This document shows positions 1 through 8,536 of a stretch of 64,000 bases of DNA, piece by piece (positions within the stretch are counted from its first letter, which is position 1; each line of letters opens with the position of its first letter). Under the pieces are notes generated by a model. That model ran no database searches. It was not told where the DNA came from and worked only from the letters and a program-made list of their open reading frames with translations. The position numbers were made by a program, and so were the translations under genes. This DNA is from Candidatus Eiseniibacteriota bacterium (GTDB lineage: Bacteria > Eisenbacteria > RBG-16-71-46 > CAIMUX01 > WJJG01), in the NCBI GenBank assembly GCA_023129715.1, contig JAGMBO010000044.1, forward strand, positions 62,001-126,000. The letters are read 5' to 3'.

Positions 1-159
1 GTTTTCGCATGGCGAGTCGCCCCTCGCCCCACTGGGCTGTGCCGGATCGCGCGAAGTGACTTGGAATGCTGTGTTGGGTTCCATGGTGACGCGGGGGAGG
101 GCTGGAGCGCTGCGGCGGGATGGGGGCGTTCCATTGGAGCCGGAGCGCCACGCTCGTTC

Positions 160-1041
160 TCAGGTGTCGCCGAGCAGGACCTCGAGAAAGCGTTGCATCG
201 CCGTTGGGATCTCGCGTCCGCGCTTGATCAGGATTCCGAGGGGACGCTGATAGCCCATCTTGGCGAAGCGGACGACGGCGAGCGAGTTGCTGGCGACTTC
301 ACGCTCGACCGTCATCAGGGGCAGGATCGAGATGCCCGTCTCGATCTCGATCGCGCGCTTGATCGTCTCGATGTTGTCGAATTCCATGGCGATCTTCACC
401 CGCACGCCGTTTTCGCGCAGGATCTTGTCGATCGCCCGGCGGGTCGGGATGTCGCGATCGAAGGCGATGAAGGATTGGCCGGTGAGCTTGCGGATGTCGA
501 TGCGCTTGAATCCGGTCAGCGGATGTCCGGGGGGGCAGACGACGACGAGTTCGTCGCTGCGGAACTCACGGATCTCGACGCCGGAACGACGGGCGGGGTA
601 GGCGACGATCCCGATATCGACGGCATTGCCGACGACATCGTCGTAGATTCGGTTGGCCCGATTGTACTCGACGCGCATCCGCACGCCGGGGTAGCGGCGC
701 ATGAACTCCGTCAGATAGGGGTGCAACTCGTGCAGCCCGACGCTGTAGATCGTGGCCACCCGGACCGTGCCCCCTACGCTGTCGGAGAGCTGGCGGAGGC
801 GGTGTTCCATGCTCTCGAGGCGGGCGAGGGCATCCTTGGCTACTTCGTAGAGGATCTCACCCGCCTGTGTGGGGCTGAGGTTGCGCTTGCCGCGCTCGAT
901 CAGCTTCTGCCCGTAGCGATCCTCAAGGCTGCGGACTTGTTGGCTGACCGCAGATTGAGAGATATAGTTGAGCACCGCGGCCTTGGAGAAGCTCTTGCTC
1001 TCGACGACATCACAGAAGACCTTCAGCGACTCGATCTGCAT
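160..1041 (-). CDS. LysR family transcriptional regulator
   Basis: MQIESLKVFCDVVESKSFSKAAVLNYISQSAVSQQVRSLEDRYGQKLIER is a typical LysR winged HTH, followed by a LysR substrate-binding domain. Confidence 0.93.
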   Translation of the reverse strand: MQIESLKVFCDVVESKSFSKAAVLNYISQSAVSQQVRSLEDRYGQKLIERGKRNLSPTQAGEILYEVAKDALARLESMEHRLRQLSDSVGGTVRVATIYSVGLHELHPYLTEFMRRYPGVRMRVEYNRANRIYDDVVGNAVDIGIVAYPARRSGVEIREFRSDELVVVCPPGHPLTGFKRIDIRKLTGQSFIAFDRDIPTRRAIDKILRENGVRVKIAMEFDNIETIKRAIEIETGISILPLMTVEREVASNSLAVVRFAKMGYQRPLGILIKRGREIPTAMQRFLEVLLGDT

Positions 1042-1178
1042 CGCTCAGCGACCTCCCCGCGGCCCGGGATCATTCCACGCGCCCCTTGCGCTAATGTGAT
1101 CCATTAGAATGTTTCTTACCACGCGCGCCCGCGACCTGTCCAGCCAGACCGATCCGGCGAAAGGGGGAATCGGGTGCA

Positions 1179-1208
1179 TTGACAACCGCGGCGGTCTCTT
1201 CCTAGGCT
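1179..1208 (+). promoter_or_regulatory. Candidate sigma70 promoter upstream of mtaB-like gene (TTGACA-18-TAGGCT)
   Basis: TTGACA 1179-1184, 18-nt spacer, TAGGCT 1203-1208. Confidence 0.45.
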
Positions 1209-1299
1209 GAGCGGGCCCGCTCGCCGCCCCGAAGGTCCGGCGGTGAGGGGGGGAGGGTGGGCCACGAGGTCGGAAGTTCATCATCGAGATGGGAGCGCC

Positions 1300-2796
1300 A
1301 TGCATCCGAGTCGACATCCCCGTTTCGCGCTGCGGTTCCTGGGTTGCCGGGCCAACCAGGAGGAGTGTGAGGCGCTGCGCTCGCAGCTCTTGACCGCGGG
1401 CGCCGAGGAGGTCGAGGCTCTGGATGCCGCCGACTGGGTGATCGTCAATACCTGTGCCGTGACCCGCTCGGCCCAGGCCCAGTCCCGCCAAGTGGTGCGC
1501 CGGGCCGGGCGCGCCCGCGGTGAGCGGGCCGCGGTGCTCGTCACCGGGTGCGGCGTGCAACTCGATCCGCAGGAATTCGCGGGCCTGCCCGGGGTCCGTT
1601 GGGTGGTCGGCAACGCGGAGAAGGCGCGCATTCCTGCCCTCTTGCTCTCAGCGGGGACACCCGCCGGCGCTCCGGCCGGGGTCGCGCACTGCCGGGGGGC
1701 GCGCGAGGTCCGCCGGGAACCGTTTGAGGAGCGGGGGGCGCACGTCTTCCATGGCGACGATCCGACCCTGCCCGGCTTCCTCGTGCTCGGGGCGGTCGTG
1801 CCGCACACGCGCGCCCGCGCGCTGCTGAAGGTCCAGGACGGGTGCTCCGGTTCATGCACCTACTGCATCGTGGCGGCGCTGCGCGGCCGTCCCCGCTCCC
1901 GCCCGCTGACCGAGGTAGTGCAGGAGACCGAGCGGCTGGCCGGGGCCGGGTATCACGAGGTCGTCCTCACCGGCATCAACTTGGGGCTCTACGGCCGGGA
2001 CCTGTCGGAGCCGGGCGGGGAAAAGGGCGCCGGTCTGGCCCGCCTGCTGCACGCATTGGAGCGCTTTGCCGGCCGGTTGCGTGTGCGGCTCAGCTCGCTC
2101 GAGCCGATGGCTTTCTCCGGGGCGCTGATCGAGGCGATCGCTGCCTCTCCGGTCTGCTGTCCGCACTTCCATGTTCCGGTGCAGTCGGGGGATGAGCAGT
2201 TGCTCCGGCGCATGGGGCGCCCGTACGGGCGCCGCGAGATTGAACGGATCGTCGCGGCCCTCGGTCGCTGTCAAACGCGATTCGGCCTCGGGATCGATGT
2301 GATCGCCGGATTCCCGGGCGAGACGGAGGCGTCGTTTGCCGCAACGCTGAGCTGGATCGAGGAGCTGCCGGTGACCTACCTGCATGCCTTCGGCTACTCG
2401 GAGCGGCCGGGCACCCCGGCTGCGGACTTCTCGGAGCGGGTGGCGCCGATCGAGCGGAAAGCGCGTGTCCGGCGCCTGCGCGAACTGGATGCCCGCCTGC
2501 GGCTGCGCTTTCAGGAGCGGCTCGCCGGAACGCGGTGCGAGCTGATCGTGGAACGCTCTTCGGGGGCGGCGTTCGGGGGCATCTCCGGCGAGTATGTGCG
2601 CATGCAGGGGCCCGGCCCCGGAGCGCCCCCCGGTGAACGGCTGACGGTGACCGCCGGTGGCGCGCTGCGCCCGGGGCTGCAGAGCTGCCGGCCGGTCGTC
2701 CCGGCTGCCCGCAGCGACTGCCCCGGAGTGCAGGAAGTGCCCGGGCGGCGCCTGGGGGGGCGCTGCGTCGGGCGACGGCGGGGTGACGGGGAATGA
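1300..2796 (+). CDS. mtaB: MtaB-like tRNA (N6-threonylcarbamoyladenosine 37) methylthiotransferase
   Basis: UPF0004 N-terminal domain (FLGCRANQEECEALRSQL) and radical SAM motif CSGSCTYCIVAALRGRPRS; start set at MHPSRHPRF within the longer ORF. Confidence 0.85.
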   Translation: MHPSRHPRFALRFLGCRANQEECEALRSQLLTAGAEEVEALDAADWVIVNTCAVTRSAQAQSRQVVRRAGRARGERAAVLVTGCGVQLDPQEFAGLPGVRWVVGNAEKARIPALLLSAGTPAGAPAGVAHCRGAREVRREPFEERGAHVFHGDDPTLPGFLVLGAVVPHTRARALLKVQDGCSGSCTYCIVAALRGRPRSRPLTEVVQETERLAGAGYHEVVLTGINLGLYGRDLSEPGGEKGAGLARLLHALERFAGRLRVRLSSLEPMAFSGALIEAIAASPVCCPHFHVPVQSGDEQLLRRMGRPYGRREIERIVAALGRCQTRFGLGIDVIAGFPGETEASFAATLSWIEELPVTYLHAFGYSERPGTPAADFSERVAPIERKARVRRLRELDARLRLRFQERLAGTRCELIVERSSGAAFGGISGEYVRMQGPGPGAPPGERLTVTAGGALRPGLQSCRPVVPAARSDCPGVQEVPGRRLGGRCVGRRRGDGE

Positions 2797-4115
2797 CGAG
2801 GCGCTACCACCTCGAGGTCTACGGCTGCCAGATGAACGTGGCCGATGGCGAGCTGATCGCGGGTCTGCTCGAGCGGGAGGGGTGGCGGCGAACGGCAGAG
2901 GCGACCGAGGCCGACCTGATCGTGGTCAACACCTGTGCGGTTCGCGAGCGGGCTGCCGAGCGGGTGATCGGCCGCATCCAGAGCTTGCGGTCCCTGAAAC
3001 GGAAGCGGCCCGAGCTACGGATCGCCCTGGTCGGATGCCTGGCTCGTTACGGGGGCGAGGATCTCGCCGCGCGGCTGCCCGAGGTCGATCTCTTCCTCGG
3101 ACCCGACGCCTACCGGCAATTGCCGCACCTCCTGCGCGGCGACGAACGCGGGCCGGCCTTTGCCCTCCAGTCCGATCGCGGCGAGACCTACGAGGGGCTG
3201 GCGCCCGCGCGCGGGGCAGGGGTCAACGCCTGGATCAGCATCATGCGCGGCTGCGACCGCATGTGCACCTACTGCATGGTCCCCTTCGCCCGGGGCCGCG
3301 AACACAGTCTGCCCGCCGAGGCGGTGCTGACCGCCGCGCGCGAGGCGGTGGCGGAAGGGCATCCCGCCCTGACCCTGCTGGGCCAGACAGTGACCTCCTA
3401 CCGTGACGGCGAGCGTGACTTCGCCTGGCTCCTGGAGCAACTGGCCGGCCTCCCCGGGGTTCGACGCATCCGGTTTCTCTCGCCCCATCCGGCCGACTTC
3501 ACGGCGCGGCTGCTGGCGGTCATCGCGGCGCACCCGCAAGTCTGCCGTCACTTCCACCTCCCGCTCCAGTCGGGATCGGATGGCATCCTTGCCGCAATGC
3601 GCCGGGGCTACACCCGGGAGGCCTACCTCGCGCTGGTCGCGGATGCCCGCCGTCTCCTGCCGGGGATCGCGATCACGACCGATTTGATCGTCGGCTTTCC
3701 CGGAGAGACGGAGCGCGACTTCGAGGAGACGCTGGAGGTGATGGGCGCGGTCGAGTTCGATCAGGCCTTCATGTTCGCTTATTCCCCCCGACCGCGAACC
3801 TATGCCGCGCGCAAGCTGGCCGACGACGTACCCGCAGCGCTCAAGCGCGCCCGCCTGGAGAAGATGATCGCCCTGCAGGAACAGCACTCCCGAGGCGCCT
3901 ACACCCGTCTCATCGGCCGTATCGTCGAGGTGATGATCGAGGGGCCGGCCCGCACCCCCCCGGGGCATCTCTTCGGGCGCAGCGACGGGTTCAAGGACGT
4001 GATCGTCGCCGACTGCGAGCCGGCGCCGCGGGTGGGAGAAGTCGTCCGGGTGGTGGTTACGGGGGCGAGTTCCCACACCCTGCTCGGGCGGGGAGTCGGT
4101 CGGGTCGCGGATTGA
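2793..4115 (+). CDS. miaB: MiaB-like tRNA-2-methylthio-N6-dimethylallyladenosine synthase
   Basis: YGCQMNVADGELIAGLL, NTCAVRERAAERV, radical SAM CDRMCTYCMVPFARGREHS; ATGA overlap with upstream gene. Confidence 0.9.
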   Translation: MTRRYHLEVYGCQMNVADGELIAGLLEREGWRRTAEATEADLIVVNTCAVRERAAERVIGRIQSLRSLKRKRPELRIALVGCLARYGGEDLAARLPEVDLFLGPDAYRQLPHLLRGDERGPAFALQSDRGETYEGLAPARGAGVNAWISIMRGCDRMCTYCMVPFARGREHSLPAEAVLTAAREAVAEGHPALTLLGQTVTSYRDGERDFAWLLEQLAGLPGVRRIRFLSPHPADFTARLLAVIAAHPQVCRHFHLPLQSGSDGILAAMRRGYTREAYLALVADARRLLPGIAITTDLIVGFPGETERDFEETLEVMGAVEFDQAFMFAYSPRPRTYAARKLADDVPAALKRARLEKMIALQEQHSRGAYTRLIGRIVEVMIEGPARTPPGHLFGRSDGFKDVIVADCEPAPRVGEVVRVVVTGASSHTLLGRGVGRVAD

Positions 4116-4151
4116 TGCCGGTCGGGGACCGACAACCAGCCGAGAAGCGCG

Positions 4152-4181
4152 TTGACAGCGCCATGAGGCGCCACATAGCAT
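4152..4181 (+). promoter_or_regulatory. Candidate sigma70 promoter with inverted repeat in spacer (TTGACA-18-TAGCAT)
   Basis: TTGACA 4152-4157, TAGCAT 4176-4181; GCGCC-ATGA-GGCGC inverted repeat 4158-4171. Confidence 0.5.
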
Positions 4182-4220
4182 CTCCTCTCTGTAGTTGCTC
4201 ACGAGATCAGAGGCGATGGG

Positions 4221-4898
4221 ATGAAGTGCTGGAACTGCCAAAACGCCTTGGACGAGGTCATTATCTGTGGCCGCTGCGGCATGCCGCAGATGGTCGGATC
4301 GTTCAATCCATTCGGTATTTTGAACATACCGCCCCGGCTGCATTGGGATGAGGGGGGGGTCCGTACCGCCTACGAGCGGCTTGCCTTGCGCTGCCACCCC
4401 GATCTCTTCCGCGCCCACCGCGACGAGCGGGTCCTCTCGGCGGCCAGCTCGGCCATGCGGGCGATCAATGACGCCTTCCGCGAGATCCGTGAGCCCGTCC
4501 GGCGTCTGAGATACGTCCTGGCGGCAGTCGGTCAGACGCAGGGGGCGACGCGCACCGTGCCCGCCAGCTTGCAGGATTCGGTCCAGATCATCGAGCGGGT
4601 TCTGACGACGGTCGATGAGGCCCGCAAGGCGGGCGACCGCGTGGCTTGGGAGGGCGAGCAGGACCATCTGGCTTCCCTGCTGGTGAAAATCGAGAAGGCC
4701 CGCGAGCGCACGGCCGAGACGATGCGGGCGCTGGTGTCCGAATGGGACGGCGGTGTGGAGAGCGCGAACAACGACTGGCCCGACATGTCCGAGGATTGGA
4801 TGAACCGGGCGATGACCTGGGCGGGGGAGCGCGAGTACCTCGACTCGATGATCAACCGTGTCGAGGAGGCGGGCAGGCCTCCGGAGGAGAGCGAGTAG
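4221..4898 (+). CDS. HscB/J-domain co-chaperone with N-terminal CxxC...CxxC zinc-ribbon-like segment
   Basis: MKCWNCQNALDEVIICGRCG, then J-domain with HPD (LALRCHPDLFRAHRDE) and C-terminal helical region. Confidence 0.75.
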   Translation: MKCWNCQNALDEVIICGRCGMPQMVGSFNPFGILNIPPRLHWDEGGVRTAYERLALRCHPDLFRAHRDERVLSAASSAMRAINDAFREIREPVRRLRYVLAAVGQTQGATRTVPASLQDSVQIIERVLTTVDEARKAGDRVAWEGEQDHLASLLVKIEKARERTAETMRALVSEWDGGVESANNDWPDMSEDWMNRAMTWAGEREYLDSMINRVEEAGRPPEESE

Positions 4899-6719
4899 GT
4901 GGCACAGCTGGGCCAGAAAAGCTCGGATGAGACCTTTGTCGCGGTCGATTTCGGCACGTCGGCCAGCCGGATCGCCTATTCCCGCGGGGAGGGCCATGCC
5001 CTGGTGGCCGAGCTGAACGGCGAGACCGAGATTCCCTCGGTGCTGACCCTCTCGCCCGAAGGCGGCATGCTCGCCGGGGTCGATGCCCGCAACCACCAGG
5101 CGATCTTTCCCTCCGAGACGCTGATCGGTCTGAAGTCGCTATTCAGCGCCGATCCCGAGGAGTTGCGGGGTCGGGGGCACCTTTTTCCCCAGAAGATCGA
5201 CAGCAGCAGTGATCAGTTCCTGCGCCTGGAGATCGGCGGGCGCCCGCGCACGCCGCTGGAGCTGATCGCGTTGTACTTGCTCCATCTGCGGCAGACCGCC
5301 GAGGTCGGGATGAACCGGGTGGTCGAGTCCGCGGTCTTCACTGTCCCTGTCTCCTTTACGCCTCTGGAGCGTCAGGCCTTCCGGCTGGCGGCGCGGATGG
5401 CGGGATTCCAACGGGTGCGGCTGCTCGACGAGCCCGTGGCCGTTGCCCTGGCGGCCATCTCGCGTGGTGTGCGCGGCCGGCTCGCCGTGGCGAGCTGGGG
5501 AGCGGGGTATTTCGGCGCCACGGTCGTCGAGGCCCAGCAAGACATGGTTCAGGTGCTCGCGAGCGTGGGCAGCTCGCGTCTCGGTGGCGCCCGGATCGAC
5601 GATGCCCTGGCTCAGGACTTCCTCGAGCGCGTGCGCGCCGCGGGGGGCGAGGGGTTCGCGCACGAGGCGACCGTCGCGCGTCACCTGCTCGAGGCGGCGC
5701 GGCATGCCAAACAGGAGATCGCCGCCCGCGGCAAGGCGGTTCTTCAGCTGCGGTCGGGCAAGGAGAAGAAGCCGGTGCGGCACACCTATCAGGCCGGCGA
5801 TCTCAACCAGTGGCTCGATCCGCTGGCGACGAAGGCCGCCGGCCTCTGCCGCGGGTTGCTGCAAGAGCTCTCGCTCGGCTCGGGCGACGTCGACATGCTG
5901 CTGCTCGCCGGCGGCATGGTCCAGATAGAGGCGGCCGCGGCGTCGTTGCGAGAAGTCTTCGGCCGCGATCCCGAGCCGGGGTACGGTTCCTTGGAGACGG
6001 CGGTCACGGGGGCCCTCGTGCGGGCTCGCTTCCTCGAGCGGGAACTCGCCGAACCCCTGGTGCTCGATGCCATGCCGATGGCGCTCGGCATCGAGGGCCA
6101 GACGGGCCACATCAACACCCTGCAGGCCCGCACCGAACGGATTCCGGCCAGCAAGGTCGAGCTCTTCACGACCTATCTCGAGAAGCAGACCGAGGTCGCC
6201 ATCCAGCTCTACGGGCATCGCGGCCAGCAGTGGGAACGGTTGGCGGCGGCGGAGATCGCCAAGATCCCGCCGATGAAGGGCAATCAGCCCAAGATCGAAG
6301 TGACGCTGACGTTCGATGAGGATGGGGTGCTCAATGCCTCCGCGCGGGAGATGAGCAAGAGCAAGCCCCTGGCCGTCGAGCTGCGCCCGCCTCACGGAAT
6401 GACGGGCAACGAGCTGCGCAGCATCGAAGAGGAACTGCCCCCGCATGCGGAAGAGGATTTTTCCGAGCGGCTACGCGAAGAGCTGCGTGTTCGTGGGCAG
6501 TTGCTGCTGGGAACTCTGGGAGTGGTGGCGAGCCGGCATGCGAGTGTGATGACGCGTGACGAGAAACACATCATCGTCAGCAAGACACGTGACTTCGAAG
6601 AAGTGCTCGAGGGGGGTGACATTGATGAGATGCGCAGTTGCTCACGCGAGTTGGCCGAAGCCGCCCAGCCGGTGATGCAACGGGTGCTGGACAAGAGCCT
6701 CGAGACCCTCCTGCGCTAG
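4899..6719 (+). CDS. Divergent Hsp70/DnaK-family protein
   Basis: VAVDFGTSASRIAY, VFTVPVSFTPLERQAFRLAARMAGFQRVRLLDEPVAVALA, LLAGGMVQIEAA, SBD-like LGIEGQTGHINTLQARTERIPASK; GTG start directly after the J-domain gene. Confidence 0.85.
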   Translation: MAQLGQKSSDETFVAVDFGTSASRIAYSRGEGHALVAELNGETEIPSVLTLSPEGGMLAGVDARNHQAIFPSETLIGLKSLFSADPEELRGRGHLFPQKIDSSSDQFLRLEIGGRPRTPLELIALYLLHLRQTAEVGMNRVVESAVFTVPVSFTPLERQAFRLAARMAGFQRVRLLDEPVAVALAAISRGVRGRLAVASWGAGYFGATVVEAQQDMVQVLASVGSSRLGGARIDDALAQDFLERVRAAGGEGFAHEATVARHLLEAARHAKQEIAARGKAVLQLRSGKEKKPVRHTYQAGDLNQWLDPLATKAAGLCRGLLQELSLGSGDVDMLLLAGGMVQIEAAAASLREVFGRDPEPGYGSLETAVTGALVRARFLERELAEPLVLDAMPMALGIEGQTGHINTLQARTERIPASKVELFTTYLEKQTEVAIQLYGHRGQQWERLAAAEIAKIPPMKGNQPKIEVTLTFDEDGVLNASAREMSKSKPLAVELRPPHGMTGNELRSIEEELPPHAEEDFSERLREELRVRGQLLLGTLGVVASRHASVMTRDEKHIIVSKTRDFEEVLEGGDIDEMRSCSRELAEAAQPVMQRVLDKSLETLLR

Positions 6720-6733
6720 CCGCAAGGTGGCCC

Positions 6734-7792
6734 GTGACCATCGAATCGCTCAGAATGCCGGGACGCCTCATCGAGTTCTGTGAACAGGCACGTGCCAGAA
6801 TCGCAGCCGCCGAACGGATCCTCCTGGCCGCGCACGTCTTCCCCGAGCCGGATGCGATCGGATCCGAGGCGGCGTTGGCCCGACACCTCCTGCAACAGGG
6901 GCGCCAGGTCTTCGTCTGCAACCCATCGCCGGTGCTCGATGTCTATCGCTTCCTCACCGATCTCTCGGGACTGCCTCCCGAGCATTGGGTCGAGGGGAGC
7001 GATCGGGTTCCGGAGCATGACCTGATCATCCTGCTCGATGTCAGTGACTGGGACTACATGGCCTCGCTCGGCAAGGTGCTCCGGCGGTCTCCGGCGCCGA
7101 AGATCCTCTTCGATCACCATCAGAGCAGCGCGCCTGCGGGCACCCTGGCGCTGATCGATCCCGACGCGAGCGCAACCGGCGAGGTGCTCTTTCGCTACTT
7201 CCTGGCGACGGGGGCGCCGGTCGACCGTGAGATGGCCCAGGCGCTCTACGCCTCGATTCTCTTCGACACCGGCAGCTTCCGTTTCCGCAATGCGCGCGAC
7301 GAGACGCTGCTGATCGCCGCCGAGCTGATCCGCCAAGGGGCGAGCCATCGCGAGACGGTCGCCAAGCTCTTCGAGAACGAGTCGTTTCCCCGCGTCGAGC
7401 TGCTCACCGCGGCGCTGGCGCGACTGGTGAGCGACGCGGACGGACGGATTGCCTGGACGTATGTCACCGAGGAGATGTTCCGGCGCACGGGAACGACCGC
7501 CGGCGACGCCGACGGCATCATCGATCACTTGATGACCATTCGCGGGGTCCAAATCGGCGTGCTGTTTCGCGAGCTTCCCGGGGGCGGCGTCAAAGTCACC
7601 TTCCGCTCCAAGGGCAAGCCGAACGTCGGCCGGCTGGCCGGGGCCTTGGGGGGCGGTGGTCGCCCGACCGCGGCGGGCGTGACTCTGCCCGGATCGCTGC
7701 GGGAGGCGAGCAATCGGGTCGTGCCGGCGGTGCGTTCCCTGGTGGGGACGGCCGTGCGGCCGGTGGAGGAGTGCGATGTCAGTGATTCCTGA
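6734..7792 (+). CDS. nrnA: DHH family phosphoesterase (NrnA-like oligoribonuclease/pAp phosphatase)
   Basis: DHH/DHHA1 architecture: HVFPEPDAIGSEAALARHL, LLDVSDWD, LFDHHQSS, C-terminal GGGRPTAAG; GTG start. Confidence 0.82.
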   Translation: MTIESLRMPGRLIEFCEQARARIAAAERILLAAHVFPEPDAIGSEAALARHLLQQGRQVFVCNPSPVLDVYRFLTDLSGLPPEHWVEGSDRVPEHDLIILLDVSDWDYMASLGKVLRRSPAPKILFDHHQSSAPAGTLALIDPDASATGEVLFRYFLATGAPVDREMAQALYASILFDTGSFRFRNARDETLLIAAELIRQGASHRETVAKLFENESFPRVELLTAALARLVSDADGRIAWTYVTEEMFRRTGTTAGDADGIIDHLMTIRGVQIGVLFRELPGGGVKVTFRSKGKPNVGRLAGALGGGGRPTAAGVTLPGSLREASNRVVPAVRSLVGTAVRPVEECDVSDS

Positions 7793-8339
7793 ACTCGTCA
7801 AAGGGCTGTTGAAGGAATGTGGTGAAGATCCTGATCGCCCCGGCCTGCAGAAGACGCCGGACCGGGTTACCGCGGCGTGGAAGAAGCTGACGGCCGGGTA
7901 CCAACAGTCGTTCGACGAGGTCCTCGCGGGGGCGATCTTCACCGAACGCTATGACCAGATGATCATGGTCAAGGACATCGACTTCTACAGCCTGTGTGAG
8001 CATCATCTGTTGCCCTTCTTCGGCAAGGTCCACGTCGCCTACATTCCGGACGGCCGCATCATCGGGTTGAGCAAGATTCCCCGGGTGGTGGATTTCTTCG
8101 CCCGGCGCCTCCAACTCCAGGAACGGATGACGACACAGATTGCGGAAGGCCTTGCCGAGGCATTGCAGCCCCGGGGCGTGGGGGTCGTCGTCGAGGCCTT
8201 TCACCTGTGTGTCGCCATGCGGGGCGTACAGAAGCAGAATGCCTACATGACCACCAGTGCCATGCACGGGGATTTCCGGGATGATCGGGCGACGCGGGGT
8301 GAGTTTCTCGGTCTGCTCCGCCGCCGCCACGCGCGCTGA
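7776..8339 (+). CDS. folE: GTP cyclohydrolase I
   Basis: DIDFYSLCEHHLLPFFGKVHVAYIPDGRIIGLSKIPRVVDFFARRLQLQERMTTQIAEGL; AFHLCVAMRGV. Confidence 0.95.
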   Translation: MSVIPELVKGLLKECGEDPDRPGLQKTPDRVTAAWKKLTAGYQQSFDEVLAGAIFTERYDQMIMVKDIDFYSLCEHHLLPFFGKVHVAYIPDGRIIGLSKIPRVVDFFARRLQLQERMTTQIAEGLAEALQPRGVGVVVEAFHLCVAMRGVQKQNAYMTTSAMHGDFRDDRATRGEFLGLLRRRHAR

Positions 8340-8445
8340 TTCCCCGGTGAGGCCCCGCCGGATCTCCCGGGCGCGCGCCCTCTCGGGACCTCTCCTCCTG
8401 GAGGACATGGCGGGAGACGCGGGATGGAGTCGATCGGCTCGGTAG

Positions 8446-8482
8446 GGCAACGGGCACCGGAGTCGATCCGGTGCCCGTTGCC
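8446..8482. terminator. Bidirectional terminator-like hairpin (16-bp perfect stem, 5-nt loop, no U tract)
   Basis: ggcaacgggcaccgga-gtcga-tccggtgcccgttgcc between convergent folE and GAPDH-like gene. Confidence 0.7.
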
Positions 8483-8536
8483 GTTCATCGCGGCGCCGTC
8501 TGTGGGGCTCCCTTGACGGCGCGGGATTCCGGCGAG

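Noticed and set aside
61-1107. 348-aa plus-strand ORF
   Set aside because: Antisense to a clear LysR regulator
3015-5096. 693-aa ORF on the minus strand
   Set aside because: Antisense to miaB and the chaperone genes; His/Gly/Arg-rich composition typical of GC-rich shadow ORFs
5139-6446. 435-aa minus-strand ORF
   Set aside because: Antisense to the Hsp70-like gene; no recognisable domain and shadow composition
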